The notes under the pieces are model-generated. The model worked only from the letters and a program-made list of their open reading frames with translations. It made no database searches and was not told where the DNA came from. Source: Fictibacillus phosphorivorans (GTDB lineage: Bacteria; Bacillota; Bacilli; Bacillales; Fictibacillaceae). From it: a DNA stretch of 64,000 bases. The DNA lies in the NCBI RefSeq assembly GCF_007673525.1, contig NZ_VDZU01000001.1:1178001-1242000 (forward strand). The letters are read 5' to 3'. The translations under genes and the position numbers were made by a program. Shown here piece after piece: positions 37,827-47,031 of the stretch (position 1 is its first letter; each line of letters begins with the position of its first letter).

Positions 37827-37959
37827 CGTTGATTGGAGTGAAAGGTGCGAGACTCCTGCGGGACAGGTGGGCAGGTGAGACACTTAAAGGCGCAAAGCGG
37901 CAAGTGGCTCACCGCCTGCCCCGCGGAAAGCGAGCAGCCTGTAATGGAAATCGACTACT
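37827..37959 (+). repeat. Dispersed palindromic intergenic repeat, copy 3
   Basis: Begins CCGTTGATTGGAGTG, ends GGAAATCGACTAC. The inner stem GGTGAGACACTT / AAGTGGCTCACC and outer GCGGGACAGGTGGGC / GCCTGCCCCGC correspond to those of copy 1 with compensating changes. It lies between convergent fxsA and ytvI, in reverse orientation to copy 1. No gene in this 300-bp gap. Confidence 0.8.
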
Positions 37960-37995
37960 TTCAAAAGCAACAATGAACATGAAAACAATCAAACA

Positions 37996-38031
37996 AAAAG
38001 AACGATGCTCACTTAGAGCATCCGTTCTTTT
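37996..38031. terminator. Terminator between the repeat and ytvI
   Basis: AAAAGAACGATGCTC / GAGCATCCGTTCTTTT with one bulge and loop ACTTA; serves ytvI on the minus strand, with A/T runs on both sides. Confidence 0.85.
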
Positions 38032-39148
38032 ATTTGTGTATAGGCTTCATAACAAATTGATAGAGCTCATGAAAGAACTTTGCTTCATACAGCGCACGAA
38101 TTACAACTAGGATAACAGGCCCGATGATAAGGCCGATAAACCCTAGAAGCTGGAATCCAGCAAATAAAGAAACTAGTGTCGCGAGAGGATCAAGTCCGAT
38201 CGTTTGTGATAGAAGCTTTGGTTCCATGATCTGTCGCTGAATAACGACAACACCATACAAGATGGATAGTCCGATCGTTAGCGTGTAATTTCCTGTTAAG
38301 AAGCAGTAAGCGATCCACGGCAGAAAAACAGCACCTGTCCCAAGGTATGGTAGCAGATCGATCGCTCCGATCAGTACAGATATGGTTACAGCATAGTCAA
38401 TACGCATCAACAAGAGACCTACTAATACGATACAAGCTGTTATAGAGATTAAGGTTAACTGAGCTTTTAAAAAGCCAAATAAAGCTTTTCGGAGTTCTAC
38501 ATATACGGTTGTGACAGTATGGATTAACTTTTCAGGGAAGAGCGCGTTAAGGAATCCTGTTAGACGATACCAATCCTTACTAATAAAGAAAGCAGCGAGA
38601 AGTGAAAAAATAAAAACCGTTAAAAAAGTTGGAAGACTTACGATCATTAGAGAGACACTATTAATCACGGCCTGTGTCATACTGGAAGCATTTGTGGTAA
38701 TACCTGTTCCGATCTTCTCGATATTATCCATTACCGTTTCTTGCTGATCCGTTCCCAATTTGCTATAGATGGAGAGTAAATCTTGATATAAAGGAAGAAC
38801 GTTCGTTTTAAAAGACCGTTCAAAATAAAAGACCAGCTCTTGAATATATGCGGGCAATTCATGTGCAATATAGGCAAAACCAGTCATCATCTCTTGAATC
38901 AGCAAGGTTAGTAACAAGACAATGACACCTAAAAGGCCTAATATAGAAAGAATGACGGCTAGAGCTCTATTCACTTTGAATCGATCCACGATAAAGTCTA
39001 CAAAAGGATTGATCATCAGTGCTATGATTGCGCCTGCAATGAATGGATAAAGAATAGCGGAAACATAATAGCCAGAAAAAATAAGGGCAACAGCGAGGAA
39101 TAGAATAAATCCTATACGCAACAAGCGATGTGTTAGTTCAGCATACAA
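38030..39148 (-). CDS. ytvI: Sporulation integral membrane protein YtvI (AI-2E transporter-like family)
   Basis: About 372 residues with some eight membrane helices in the PerM/AI-2E exporter pattern: a hydrophobic pair near the N-terminus, a long soluble amphipathic region (about 85-145), then a C-terminal block containing DLLPYLGTGAVFLPW. Annotated as a sporulation protein in bacilli. TTG 39148 follows AGGTG at six bases; the GTG at 39157 lies within that SD. The substrate or partner is unknown. Confidence 0.88.
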   Translation of the reverse strand: MYAELTHRLLRIGFILFLAVALIFSGYYVSAILYPFIAGAIIALMINPFVDFIVDRFKVNRALAVILSILGLLGVIVLLLTLLIQEMMTGFAYIAHELPAYIQELVFYFERSFKTNVLPLYQDLLSIYSKLGTDQQETVMDNIEKIGTGITTNASSMTQAVINSVSLMIVSLPTFLTVFIFSLLAAFFISKDWYRLTGFLNALFPEKLIHTVTTVYVELRKALFGFLKAQLTLISITACIVLVGLLLMRIDYAVTISVLIGAIDLLPYLGTGAVFLPWIAYCFLTGNYTLTIGLSILYGVVVIQRQIMEPKLLSQTIGLDPLATLVSLFAGFQLLGFIGLIIGPVILVVIRALYEAKFFHELYQFVMKPIHK

Positions 39149-39200
39149 ATTTTTCACCTGCCTTTTCAGTACATATCATCTTTGAGAAAGGAATGAAACT

Positions 39201-39662
39201 ATGGGACCTTTACTTTTTTTATTGGGGTTATTGATTATTGGCTTACTTGCAAAAAATCAATCATTAATCGTCGCAGTGGCATTTTTGTTAGTGTTAAAAT
39301 TTACCGGTATGGGTGACAAATGGTTTCCTGCTATTCAGCAAAAAGGAATAAATTGGGGTGTGACGATCATAACGATTGCCGTATTAGTACCGATAGCATC
39401 CGGTGAGATAGGATTTAAACAGTTGTCTGATTCATTGCGTTCATATTATGCGTGGGTGGCTTTACTATCTGGAATTTTCGTTGCAGTGATCGCAAGTAAA
39501 GGACTTCATCTGCTTCAGAATGATCCTCATATTACGGCAGCTTTAGTCTTAGGAACGATCCTTGCTGTTGCTCTATTTCAAGGAGTGGCTGTTGGGCCAT
39601 TGATCGGAGCAGGAATCGCTTATATGGCCATGAAATTAGTAGGATTGTTTTCAGGTTCATGA
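39201..39662 (+). CDS. ytwI: DUF441 membrane protein (YtwI)
   Basis: 153 residues with four predicted membrane helices (about 3-40, 53-70, 83-101, 110-145), rich in glycine, alanine and valine. The conserved GDKWFPAIQQKGINWGV segment and VGPLIGAGIAY near the C-terminus are typical of the family. Function unknown. SD AAAGGAATG. Divergent from ytvI, upstream of the citZ promoter, as in B. subtilis. Confidence 0.88.
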   Translation: MGPLLFLLGLLIIGLLAKNQSLIVAVAFLLVLKFTGMGDKWFPAIQQKGINWGVTIITIAVLVPIASGEIGFKQLSDSLRSYYAWVALLSGIFVAVIASKGLHLLQNDPHITAALVLGTILAVALFQGVAVGPLIGAGIAYMAMKLVGLFSGS

Positions 39663-39691
39663 CGGTTTCGGCACGAATTAAGTGATATCCG

Positions 39692-39720
39692 TTCACAAAT
39701 ATCAGATTATTGTTTATAAT
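39692..39720 (+). promoter_or_regulatory. Promoter of citZ
   Basis: TTCACA, 17-base spacer, TATAAT (39715-39720). Start of transcription would be near 39727, leaving a leader of about 185 bases. Confidence 0.7.
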
Positions 39721-39782
39721 TGATATGTATGTCCCATTTCCTTTAAATAGTCTTTCATTTTTCAAGTCTCAGTTTCGAGATT

Positions 39783-39820
39783 AAAAAAGTTGGGAATGTA
39801 ACCTTGAATCCAGCTTTTTT
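39783..39820 (+). terminator. Terminator-like hairpin in the citZ leader
   Basis: AAAAAAGTTGG / CCAGCTTTTTT with a 16-base loop and T6, inside the predicted citZ leader. It may stop read-through from ytwI or attenuate citZ. Confidence 0.5.
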
Positions 39821-39833
39821 ATTACAAGGAAAA

Positions 39834-39847
39834 TGTAAGCTCTTTCT
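39834..39847 (+). promoter_or_regulatory. cre-like site in the citZ leader
   Basis: TGTAAGCTCTTTCT differs from the CcpA consensus at one central base. It lies about 110 bases after the predicted start, where B. subtilis citZ also carries a cre. Confidence 0.5.
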
Positions 39848-39911
39848 ATTTTTTAAAAAGTGAAACAATTAAAGGAGAAGAGAGAATAACAGAAAAAAAG
39901 GAGAGATAGCC

Positions 39912-41027
39912 ATGACAGCTACAAGAGGATTAGAAGGAATTGTTGCAACGACATCTTCTGTCAGCTCTATCATTGACGATGTATTAACCTATAGAGGATA
40001 TAGCATTGATGACTTAGCTGAACATGCAACTTTTGAGGAAGTTGTATACTTGCTTTGGAATGGTAAACTGCCTTCCCAATCTGAACTAGAATCTTTTAAA
40101 TCAGAACTTGCTGAGGCTAGTGAGCTGCCTGCAGAATTGTTGGAACAAATGAAATCGCTTCCTTTGAAGAATACACATCCTATGACTGTATTGCGTACAA
40201 TCGTGTCGACATTAGCGATGTACGATCCAGAAGCAGAGGATATGTCTACAGATGGAAACTACAAAAAAGCCATCCGTCTTCAAGCTCAGATGTCATCACT
40301 CGTAACGGCATTTGCACGCATTAGGGAAGGAAAAGATCCGATTGCTCCTAAAAAAGAACTTAGCTATGCAGCTAACTTCCTATATATGCTTACAGGTAAA
40401 GAGCCTGATGAAATTTCTGAAACAGCTTTTAACAAAGCATTAGTTTTACATGCTGACCATGAGCTGAATGCATCCACGTTCACTGCACGTGTTTGTGTGG
40501 CTACTCTTTCTGATATCTATTCAGGAATTACAGCTGCGATCGGTGCTTTAAAAGGACCACTTCATGGTGGAGCAAACGAACAAGTTATGAAGATGCTTTC
40601 TGAGATCGGTGAAGAAGCAAACGTAGAATCTTACTTGGACAACGCGATTGAGAACAAACAAAAGATTATGGGCTTCGGTCACCGTGTTTATAAGAACGGA
40701 GATCCACGCGCAAAACATTTGCGTGAAATGTCTAAACAGCTAACATCTATCACAGGTGAAGAAAAATGGTATACGATGAGCGTTAAGATTGATGATACGC
40801 TGAAGCAGAAGAAAGGTTTGCTGCCAAACGTAGACTTCTATTCTGCAAGTGTTTATCACAGCTTAGGTATCGATCATGACCTATTCACGCCGATCTTTGC
40901 GATCAGCCGTGTTTCTGGCTGGATTGCACATATCTTAGAACAATACGAAAACAACCGTCTAATTCGCCCTCGTGCTGAATATATCGGACCTGACATGCAG
41001 CAATATGTTGCTTTAGAACAAAGATAA
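39912..41027 (+). CDS. citZ: Citrate synthase
   Basis: Condenses oxaloacetate and acetyl-CoA to citrate, first TCA step. Catalytic histidine motifs GPLHGGANEQV (near residue 215) and GFGHRVYKNGDPR (near 255), plus Asp in VDFYSASVYHSLG (near 305). 371 residues. SD AAAGGAGAG. First gene of the conserved citZ-icd-mdh order; a terminator sits between citZ and icd, so partial read-through or a separate icd promoter is likely. Confidence 0.97.
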   Translation: MTATRGLEGIVATTSSVSSIIDDVLTYRGYSIDDLAEHATFEEVVYLLWNGKLPSQSELESFKSELAEASELPAELLEQMKSLPLKNTHPMTVLRTIVSTLAMYDPEAEDMSTDGNYKKAIRLQAQMSSLVTAFARIREGKDPIAPKKELSYAANFLYMLTGKEPDEISETAFNKALVLHADHELNASTFTARVCVATLSDIYSGITAAIGALKGPLHGGANEQVMKMLSEIGEEANVESYLDNAIENKQKIMGFGHRVYKNGDPRAKHLREMSKQLTSITGEEKWYTMSVKIDDTLKQKKGLLPNVDFYSASVYHSLGIDHDLFTPIFAISRVSGWIAHILEQYENNRLIRPRAEYIGPDMQQYVALEQR

Positions 41028-41052
41028 TATAAAAAGGATAGGTTATATCACA

Positions 41053-41082
41053 AAAAGAGAAGGGATTCTTCTTCTCTTTTCC
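41053..41082 (+). terminator. Terminator between citZ and icd
   Basis: AAAAGAGAAG / CTTCTCTTTT stem with an eight-base loop. Confidence 0.8.
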
Positions 41083-41142
41083 CTATGTTTTTTAGTAGAC
41101 TAGTATAGTACATGCAATACAAGAATTAGGAGGAATTTAGAA

Positions 41143-42411
41143 ATGTCTAACGGAGAACGTATTACAGTCGACAATGGTGTATTAAACGTACCAAATCAAC
41201 CGGTGATCCCTTTTATCGAAGGTGACGGAACGGGTCCTGATATTTGGGCTGCTGCTTCACGTGTATTAGAAGCTGCTGTTGAAAAAGCATATAACGGTGA
41301 GAAAAAAATCGTTTGGAAAGAAGTATTAGCAGGAGAAAAAGCGTTTAACCAAACAGGTGAATGGCTTCCTGCAGAAACTCTTGATGTGATTCGCGATTAC
41401 ATAATTGCGATTAAAGGACCTTTAACAACGCCAGTAGGCGGAGGAATCCGTTCTTTAAACGTTGCTTTAAGACAAGAGTTGGATCTATTTACTTGTCTTC
41501 GTCCAGTTCAATACTTCAAAGGTGTGCCTTCACCAGTAAAACGCCCTGAAGATACAAACATGGTTATTTTCCGTGAGAATACAGAAGATATCTATGCTGG
41601 TATCGAGTATGCAAGTGGATCTGATGAAGTTAAAAAGTTGATTCAATTCCTACAAGATGAAATGGGAGCTAACAAAATTCGTTTCCCTGAAACTTCAGGT
41701 ATCGGTATTAAGCCGGTTTCTTCAGAAGGTACACAGCGTCTAGTTCGTGCAGCGATTCAGTATGCAATCAACGAAGGACGTAAGAGTGTAACGCTTGTTC
41801 ATAAAGGAAACATCATGAAATATACAGAAGGTGCTTTCAAGAACTGGGGTTATGAGTTAGCTGAAGCTGAGTTTGGTGATAAAGTATTCACGTGGGCTCA
41901 GTATGACCGCATTGTTGAAGAAAGCGGAAAAGATGCTGCAAACAAAGCACAAGCAGATGCTGAAGCTGCAGGTAAGATCATTGTTAAAGATTCTATCGCT
42001 GATATCTTCTTACAACAGATCTTAACTCGTCCAGCTGAGTTTGATGTAGTTGCTACGATGAACTTAAATGGAGATTACATCTCTGACGCTCTTGCTGCAC
42101 AAGTTGGTGGTATCGGTATCGCACCAGGTGCTAACATCAACTACGAAACAGGACATGCAATCTTTGAAGCAACTCATGGTACTGCTCCAAAGTATGCTGG
42201 TCTTGATAAAGTAAACCCATCATCTGTTATTCTTTCAGGTGTGTTGATGCTTGAACATCTAGGATGGGGAGAAGCTGCTAAATTAGTACTTTCTTCTATG
42301 GAAAACACAATCGCGAGTAAGGTTGTTACTTACGACTTTGCACGCTTAATGGACGGCGCTACAGAAGTTAAATGTTCTGAGTTTGCTGACGAACTAATCA
42401 AAAACATGTAA
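41143..42411 (+). CDS. icd: Isocitrate dehydrogenase (NADP)
   Basis: Oxidative decarboxylation of isocitrate to 2-oxoglutarate. [13 protein letters not shown] near residue 22, the substrate loop [13 protein letters not shown] near 105 (containing the serine that is phosphorylated in E. coli), and the nucleotide region [12 protein letters not shown] near 340. 422 residues. SD AGGAGG. Between citZ and mdh in the TCA cluster. Confidence 0.97.
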   Translation: MSNGERITVDNGVLNVPNQPVIPFIEGDGTGPDIWAAASRVLEAAVEKAYNGEKKIVWKEVLAGEKAFNQTGEWLPAETLDVIRDYIIAIKGPLTTPVGGGIRSLNVALRQELDLFTCLRPVQYFKGVPSPVKRPEDTNMVIFRENTEDIYAGIEYASGSDEVKKLIQFLQDEMGANKIRFPETSGIGIKPVSSEGTQRLVRAAIQYAINEGRKSVTLVHKGNIMKYTEGAFKNWGYELAEAEFGDKVFTWAQYDRIVEESGKDAANKAQADAEAAGKIIVKDSIADIFLQQILTRPAEFDVVATMNLNGDYISDALAAQVGGIGIAPGANINYETGHAIFEATHGTAPKYAGLDKVNPSSVILSGVLMLEHLGWGEAAKLVLSSMENTIASKVVTYDFARLMDGATEVKCSEFADELIKNM

Positions 42412-42419
42412 TCTAACTG

Positions 42420-42441
42420 ACCCCTTTTTATAAGGGGTTTT
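42420..42441 (+). terminator. Weak terminator between icd and mdh
   Basis: CCCCTT / AAGGGG stem with a short T run; probably leaky. Confidence 0.6.
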
Positions 42442-42487
42442 CTCAACATCATTTATGCTTATTAAAACTGTTCCTGGAGGGAAAGAC

Positions 42488-43426
42488 ATGGCTAACAAAC
42501 GAAAAAAGATTTCGGTTATTGGTGGAGGATTTACAGGAGCAACAACGGCTTTTATCTTAGGACAAAAAGAAGTTGGGGATGTAGTTTTAGTTGATATTCC
42601 TCAAATGGAGAACCCTACAAAAGGTAAAGCGCTCGACATGATGGAAGCAAGTCCTGTTCAAGGATTTGACGCGTCTATTACCGGTACTAGCGACTATGCA
42701 GATACAGCTGAATCTGATGTAGTGGTTATAACAGCAGGAATTGCTCGTAAGCCTGGAATGAGCCGTGATGACCTCGTGAACACCAACGCTGGAATCATGA
42801 AGAGCGTAACGAAAGAGATCGTTAAACATTCTCCTGATTGCACGATTATCGTATTAACTAATCCAGTCGATGCGATGACTTACACGGTATTAAAGGAATC
42901 TGGTTTCCCTAAAAGCCGTGTAATTGGACAATCTGGAATCTTAGATACAGCACGCTTCCGTACCTTTGTTGCTATGGAGCTTAACGTATCAGTAAAAGAT
43001 GTTACTGGTTTTGTTCTTGGTGGCCATGGAGATGATATGGTTCCACTCGTACGCTACTCTTATGCAGGGGGAATTCCGTTAGAAAAATTAATCTCTAAAG
43101 AGCGTTTAGATGCAATTGTTGAGCGCACGCGTAAAGGTGGGGGAGAAATCGTTAATCTATTAGGTAACGGATCTGCCTATTATGCACCAGCTGCTTCCTT
43201 GGTTGAGATGGTAGAAGCGATCGTTAAAGACCAACGAAGAGTGCTTCCTTCAATCGCCTTCCTAGAAGGTGAGTATGGATATGATGGTATCTGTCTCGGC
43301 GTTCCAACGATTCTTGGCGGTGGCGGTCTAGAAGAAATCATTGAACTTGAGCTGACAGCAGAGGAGAAAGCAGCGCTTGATCAATCGGCTGAATCTGTTA
43401 AATCAGTTATGAAAGTATTAGCATAA
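42488..43426 (+). CDS. mdh: Malate dehydrogenase
   Basis: NAD-dependent malate-oxaloacetate interconversion. Rossmann loop [13 protein letters not shown] (near residue 10), the catalytic pair in [12 protein letters not shown] (near 90) and GGHGDDMVP with the catalytic histidine (near 178). 312 residues, as in B. subtilis. ATG 42488 follows CTGGAGGGAAAG; the upstream ATG 42455 has no SD. Of the LDH-like Bacillus type. Confidence 0.97.
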   Translation: MANKRKKISVIGGGFTGATTAFILGQKEVGDVVLVDIPQMENPTKGKALDMMEASPVQGFDASITGTSDYADTAESDVVVITAGIARKPGMSRDDLVNTNAGIMKSVTKEIVKHSPDCTIIVLTNPVDAMTYTVLKESGFPKSRVIGQSGILDTARFRTFVAMELNVSVKDVTGFVLGGHGDDMVPLVRYSYAGGIPLEKLISKERLDAIVERTRKGGGEIVNLLGNGSAYYAPAASLVEMVEAIVKDQRRVLPSIAFLEGEYGYDGICLGVPTILGGGGLEEIIELELTAEEKAALDQSAESVKSVMKVLA

Positions 43427-43446
43427 GTGTGTGAAGAGTGTGTGAG

Positions 43447-43477
43447 AGATTCGGGCAAATTCCCGAATCTTTTCTCC
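43447..43477 (+). terminator. Terminator of mdh
   Basis: AGATTCGGG / CCCGAATCT stem, six-base loop, TTTTCT. Confidence 0.85.
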
Positions 43478-43486
43478 TGTTAATAA

Positions 43487-43500
43487 TGAAAGCGTTATCA
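43487..43500 (+). promoter_or_regulatory. Perfect cre site before the MaoC-like gene
   Basis: TGAAAGCGTTATCA matches TGWAARCGYTWNCW at every position and sits seven bases before the GGGGGG ribosome site, a roadblock position for CcpA. Confidence 0.6.
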
Positions 43501-43519
43501 TCAAGAGGGGGGTCATTAA

Positions 43520-43996
43520 ATGCTGATCGGAAAAAAACGAAAACTTGGAAGAAAAATAGATGAGATTCAAGCTGGTGAAAAATTAGAGATGCAAGAAACG
43601 ATCGAAGATAAAGATCTTCTTTTGTATTTAGGCTTAACGAATGACAATAACCCATTATTCATTCAACACGATTATGCAACATTGACACCATACAAAAAGC
43701 CAGTCGTCCCTCAAGTAATGTTAATGGGAATGGTGACATCTGCTGTATCAAAATATTTACCGGGTCCTGGTAGTTCTATCGTGGAATCCAGTTTTACATT
43801 CATTAAACCTGTTTATCATTATTCGAAATTAACCTTTTTATTTGAAATCACTGAAGTAAATCGAGACAAGCATATTGTGCATATGAACGTTAGAGCGGAA
43901 AATGAGGAAGGGACCGAAGTGTTAAAGAGCATTTTGCAAGTTTGTCCTCCATATGCTCCAAAATCAATTACTTCTAATACGATGGAAAATTTTTAA
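43520..43996 (+). CDS. MaoC-like hotdog-fold dehydratase
   Basis: 158 residues with the hydratase-2-like segment YLGLTNDNNPLFIQHDYA (about 37-54; D and H/N in the usual catalytic spacing region), so an enoyl-CoA hydratase-like or acyl-CoA-binding role is likely. The usual G-D-x-N-P-x-H pattern is altered (NDNNPLFIQHD). Substrate unknown. SD GGGGGG. A perfect CcpA cre lies directly upstream, implying use under poor carbon. Between mdh and phoP. Confidence 0.8.
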   Translation: MLIGKKRKLGRKIDEIQAGEKLEMQETIEDKDLLLYLGLTNDNNPLFIQHDYATLTPYKKPVVPQVMLMGMVTSAVSKYLPGPGSSIVESSFTFIKPVYHYSKLTFLFEITEVNRDKHIVHMNVRAENEEGTEVLKSILQVCPPYAPKSITSNTMENF

Positions 43997-44026
43997 ACCT
44001 TTCATTTGAAAGGTTTATTTTTTTTT
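43995..44026 (+). terminator. Terminator of the MaoC-like gene
   Basis: AAACCTTTC / GAAAGGTTT perfect stem, loop ATTT, followed by A and T9. Confidence 0.92.
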
Positions 44027-44267
44027 GTCCATACAAAACTGATAAGTTTGCTGTGTCCTCTAGAAATATACAACTATGATGAAAATGTACATAGGAGGCA
44101 TTTTATTCGAGGTACACTATTAGATCCGTAGATAAGAACCTTATATCCGTAAAACTACCGATCAATTATGGATATAAAATTTTCTATCAGATTTTTCATC
44201 ATAAACTACGATTTATTTCTATCATCACTCCATATTTAAGCGAAAAAACATTAATTAATCTTATCAA

Positions 44268-44349
44268 TGTAAAGGGAATGTAAAGGATATGTAAATCCAC
44301 TATGAAAATTTTGCGTTTTTTGTACACACTATAAAAAAAATAGTATGAT
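44268..44349 (+). promoter_or_regulatory. phoPR promoter with PhoP boxes
   Basis: Three exact TGTAAA units begin at 44268, 44279 and 44290, an 11-bp period; on the other strand they read TTTACA-N5-TTTACA-N5-TTTACA, the PhoP box pattern. A weak fourth unit (TATGAA) is at 44301. Downstream is TTGTAC (44320-44325), 18 bases, TATGAT (44344-44349). The rest of the 44027-44380 gap is AT-rich with no gene seen. Confidence 0.75.
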
Positions 44350-44380
44350 GAATTTGTACAAGTCGTAAAAAGGTGGGAAT

Positions 44381-45094
44381 ATGATGAGCCAAAAGTTACT
44401 CGTAGTAGAAGATGAAATTTCAATCTCAACATTGTTGCAATTTAACTTAGAACAAGCAGGATTTCAAGTAGTTACGGCAATGGATGGCAAGAGTGGATTA
44501 GAAAAAGCGGAAAGCGAAGAACCTAATCTAATCATATTAGACCTTATGCTGCCAGAAATGGATGGAATAGAAGTATGTAAAGAACTCCGTCTAAGAAAAT
44601 TAAATATTCCTATTCTCATGTTAACGGCTAAGGATGATGAGTTTGATAAGGTGTTAGGCCTCGAGTTAGGTGCGGACGATTATATGACGAAACCTTTCAG
44701 TCCAAGAGAAGTAGTTGCAAGGGTGAAGGCAATTCTCCGCAGGTCAACATCAGTCAATACAGAATCAGAAAAGAAAAAAGAAGAAGTAGAACACCTTAAA
44801 ATTGGTGAAGTTGATATTTATCCGGAAAACTATGAAGCATATTTTAAGGAGAAAGCATTAGAACTTACACCAAAAGAATTTGAACTGCTCGTCTATCTTG
44901 CTAGACACAAGAGCCGTGTACTGTCGAGGGAACAGCTGCTTTCGGCAGTTTGGAACTATGATTTTGTAGGTGATACACGAATTGTGGATGTGCATATCAG
45001 TCATCTAAGAGAGAAAATCGAGAATAATACACGCAAGCCGATTTATATTAAAACAATAAGGGGATTAGGTTATAAGCTAGAGGAGCCTCAATAA
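44381..45094 (+). CDS. phoP: Response regulator PhoP (phosphate starvation)
   Basis: OmpR-family activator/repressor of the Pho regulon. Receiver domain with acidic pair EDE (near residue 11), phosphoacceptor Asp in LIILDLMLPEMDG (near 55), Thr in LTAKDD and Lys in MTKPFSPRE; the C-terminal winged helix contains LTPKEFELLVYL and the recognition part RIVDVHISHLR. 237 residues, close to B. subtilis PhoP throughout. Tandem ATGs at 44381/44384 after AAAGGTGGGAAT. It overlaps phoR by one base (TAATG). Confidence 0.96.
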   Translation: MMSQKLLVVEDEISISTLLQFNLEQAGFQVVTAMDGKSGLEKAESEEPNLIILDLMLPEMDGIEVCKELRLRKLNIPILMLTAKDDEFDKVLGLELGADDYMTKPFSPREVVARVKAILRRSTSVNTESEKKKEEVEHLKIGEVDIYPENYEAYFKEKALELTPKEFELLVYLARHKSRVLSREQLLSAVWNYDFVGDTRIVDVHISHLREKIENNTRKPIYIKTIRGLGYKLEEPQ

Positions 45095-46821
45095 TGCATG
45101 ATTTTAAAAACCGGGTACTTACCTTTTTCCTGCTCGGTATTTTATTGGTTTTTATTCTATTAGCTCTCATAATGGGAAACATTGTTCACCATAGTGTGAA
45201 AGATAAAAGGATGGCTTTTTATAAAGGTGAATTAAGTTTGATCGAACAAGTCCTTAAGACTGAAGAATCAAAACTAGTCATCATGAACCTATTGAGAACG
45301 GCATCTAAAGATCTAGATGGTGAAATTTATGTCCTCGATTCAGATTGGAACGTAAAATATACATCGGATACAAATAGTCCGAGAAACATGTCTATGTTCA
45401 AAAAGGAGAACGTGACGGATAGTGAGAAACTTGCTCAAAAGAATGAAAGCGGCAAATTATACTATACGTTAAAAAAGAAGGACGAGACGGGCTATATTCA
45501 GGTCGTCATACCTGAAGATGCAGCAGAATCTGAAGAGAGATCGATTTGGATCATGATGTCGATCGGTTTCCTAATCTGCTTTATCATCATTTTATACGTG
45601 TCTCTTAAAGTGATCCATAAGATTGTCAGACCTGTTGAAGAAGCGACTCAGACTGCAAAAGAGCTTGCAAAAGGTAATTTTAAAGCGAGAACCTATGAGT
45701 ATTTTGGAGAAGATATCGGAGAGCTAAACTACTCATTAAACGTTTTAGCACGAAACTTAGAGAAAATGACAAAATCCCAAGAATCTCAGCATGATCGCTT
45801 AATAACATTGATTGAGAATATGGGAAGCGGACTTATTCTTATTGATAAAAATGGCTATATCAACTTAGTAAACAAAACGTTTAAAGAACTATTTAAGGAA
45901 CATACAGATTATTGGACAGGTCATCTCTTCTATGAAGTATTTCCTTACACATCCATCAAGGATATTGTGAAAGAAACGTATTTAACTGAAAAAAAAGTGA
46001 GAAGAAATACGGTGATCCCTATTCACATCGATACGAAACATTTTGATGTCTATAGTGCGCCTGTCATGAACGCAAGAGGTAAGCTTAAAGGAATCGTGCT
46101 TGTTTTTCACGATATTACAGAGCTAAAGAAACTCGAGCAAGTAAGAAAAGATTTCGTAGCTAATGTCTCTCATGAACTTAAAACGCCGATCACTTCTTTA
46201 AAAGGTTTTGCTGAGACCTTATTAGACGGTGCAGGTGAAAATGAAGAGTATCGAAATAAGTTTTTAACGATCATGTTAAATGAAAGTGATAGGCTACAGG
46301 CGCTTATTCAAGACTTGTTAGATCTTTCGAAAAGTGAACAAGGTTTTCACCTAGAAACTCAATCAACTGATCTTGGTGCTTTAGTAAACGATACCTTTGA
46401 GATTCTTCAGCCGAAAGCTGAGAAGAAAGGTATTGTTCTATCAGTGGATGTTTCAGGTGAAACTGTTATGGATGGAGATTCACCTCGATTGAAACAAATC
46501 ATCATCAACCTTGTTTCGAACAGCTTAACGTACACGCCTGCTGGTGGCCGTGTAAATGTAATAGTGGAAGAATTAAAAGACCATGTGAAGTTGCTGATCA
46601 AAGATACAGGAATCGGCATCAAAGAAAGTGAGATTCCTCGAATTTTCGAACGTTTTTATCGTGTGGATAAAGCGAGAAGCAGGAATTCAGGAGGTACTGG
46701 ATTAGGGCTTGCGATCGTTAAGCATCTTGTAGAAGCTCATCATGGAACCATTGAAGTTCAGAGTAAGCCAGGAGAAGGCTCTCAGTTTACGATTCTGTTT
46801 CCGAAGAAATTTGAGTTGTAA
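45094..46821 (+). CDS. phoR: Sensor histidine kinase PhoR
   Basis: Membrane kinase that phosphorylates PhoP when phosphate is scarce. Two transmembrane helices (about 7-28 and 150-172) enclose an extracytoplasmic sensor domain; then a HAMP linker (about 175-225), a PAS domain (about 240-345), the H-box FVANVSHELKTPITS (near 357), and HATPase motifs with N-box VSNSLTYTP and G-boxes DTGIGI and GGTGLGL. 575 residues. Overlaps phoP, so the pair is translationally coupled. Confidence 0.96.
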   Translation: MHDFKNRVLTFFLLGILLVFILLALIMGNIVHHSVKDKRMAFYKGELSLIEQVLKTEESKLVIMNLLRTASKDLDGEIYVLDSDWNVKYTSDTNSPRNMSMFKKENVTDSEKLAQKNESGKLYYTLKKKDETGYIQVVIPEDAAESEERSIWIMMSIGFLICFIIILYVSLKVIHKIVRPVEEATQTAKELAKGNFKARTYEYFGEDIGELNYSLNVLARNLEKMTKSQESQHDRLITLIENMGSGLILIDKNGYINLVNKTFKELFKEHTDYWTGHLFYEVFPYTSIKDIVKETYLTEKKVRRNTVIPIHIDTKHFDVYSAPVMNARGKLKGIVLVFHDITELKKLEQVRKDFVANVSHELKTPITSLKGFAETLLDGAGENEEYRNKFLTIMLNESDRLQALIQDLLDLSKSEQGFHLETQSTDLGALVNDTFEILQPKAEKKGIVLSVDVSGETVMDGDSPRLKQIIINLVSNSLTYTPAGGRVNVIVEELKDHVKLLIKDTGIGIKESEIPRIFERFYRVDKARSRNSGGTGLGLAIVKHLVEAHHGTIEVQSKPGEGSQFTILFPKKFEL

Positions 46822-46905
46822 GATTTACAATTCTTTTACACACTTGTTTTCTTTAGTTAACAGTTCAATCTTATGATTAAAGTATCCTTTTTCAGTACCC
46901 CCTTA

Positions 46906-46937
46906 GCGAGAGTCCTTTACGGATTCTCGCCTTTTTT
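46906..46937 (+). terminator. Terminator of phoPR
   Basis: GCGAGAGTCC / GGATTCTCGC stem with loop TTTAC and T6. Confidence 0.92.
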
Positions 46938-46967
46938 ATGGCCAAGGGCTCTTCTGTTCCTACTTTT

Positions 46968-46995
46968 TTGTTTCTGGTTGTCATCGTGATACAAT
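46968..46995 (+). promoter_or_regulatory. Promoter of polA
   Basis: TTGTTT (46968-46973), 16-base spacer, TACAAT (46990-46995). Confidence 0.5.
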
Positions 46996-47031
46996 AGATG
47001 ATAGAAGAAATGTCCTCAGGAGGTTACGGAC

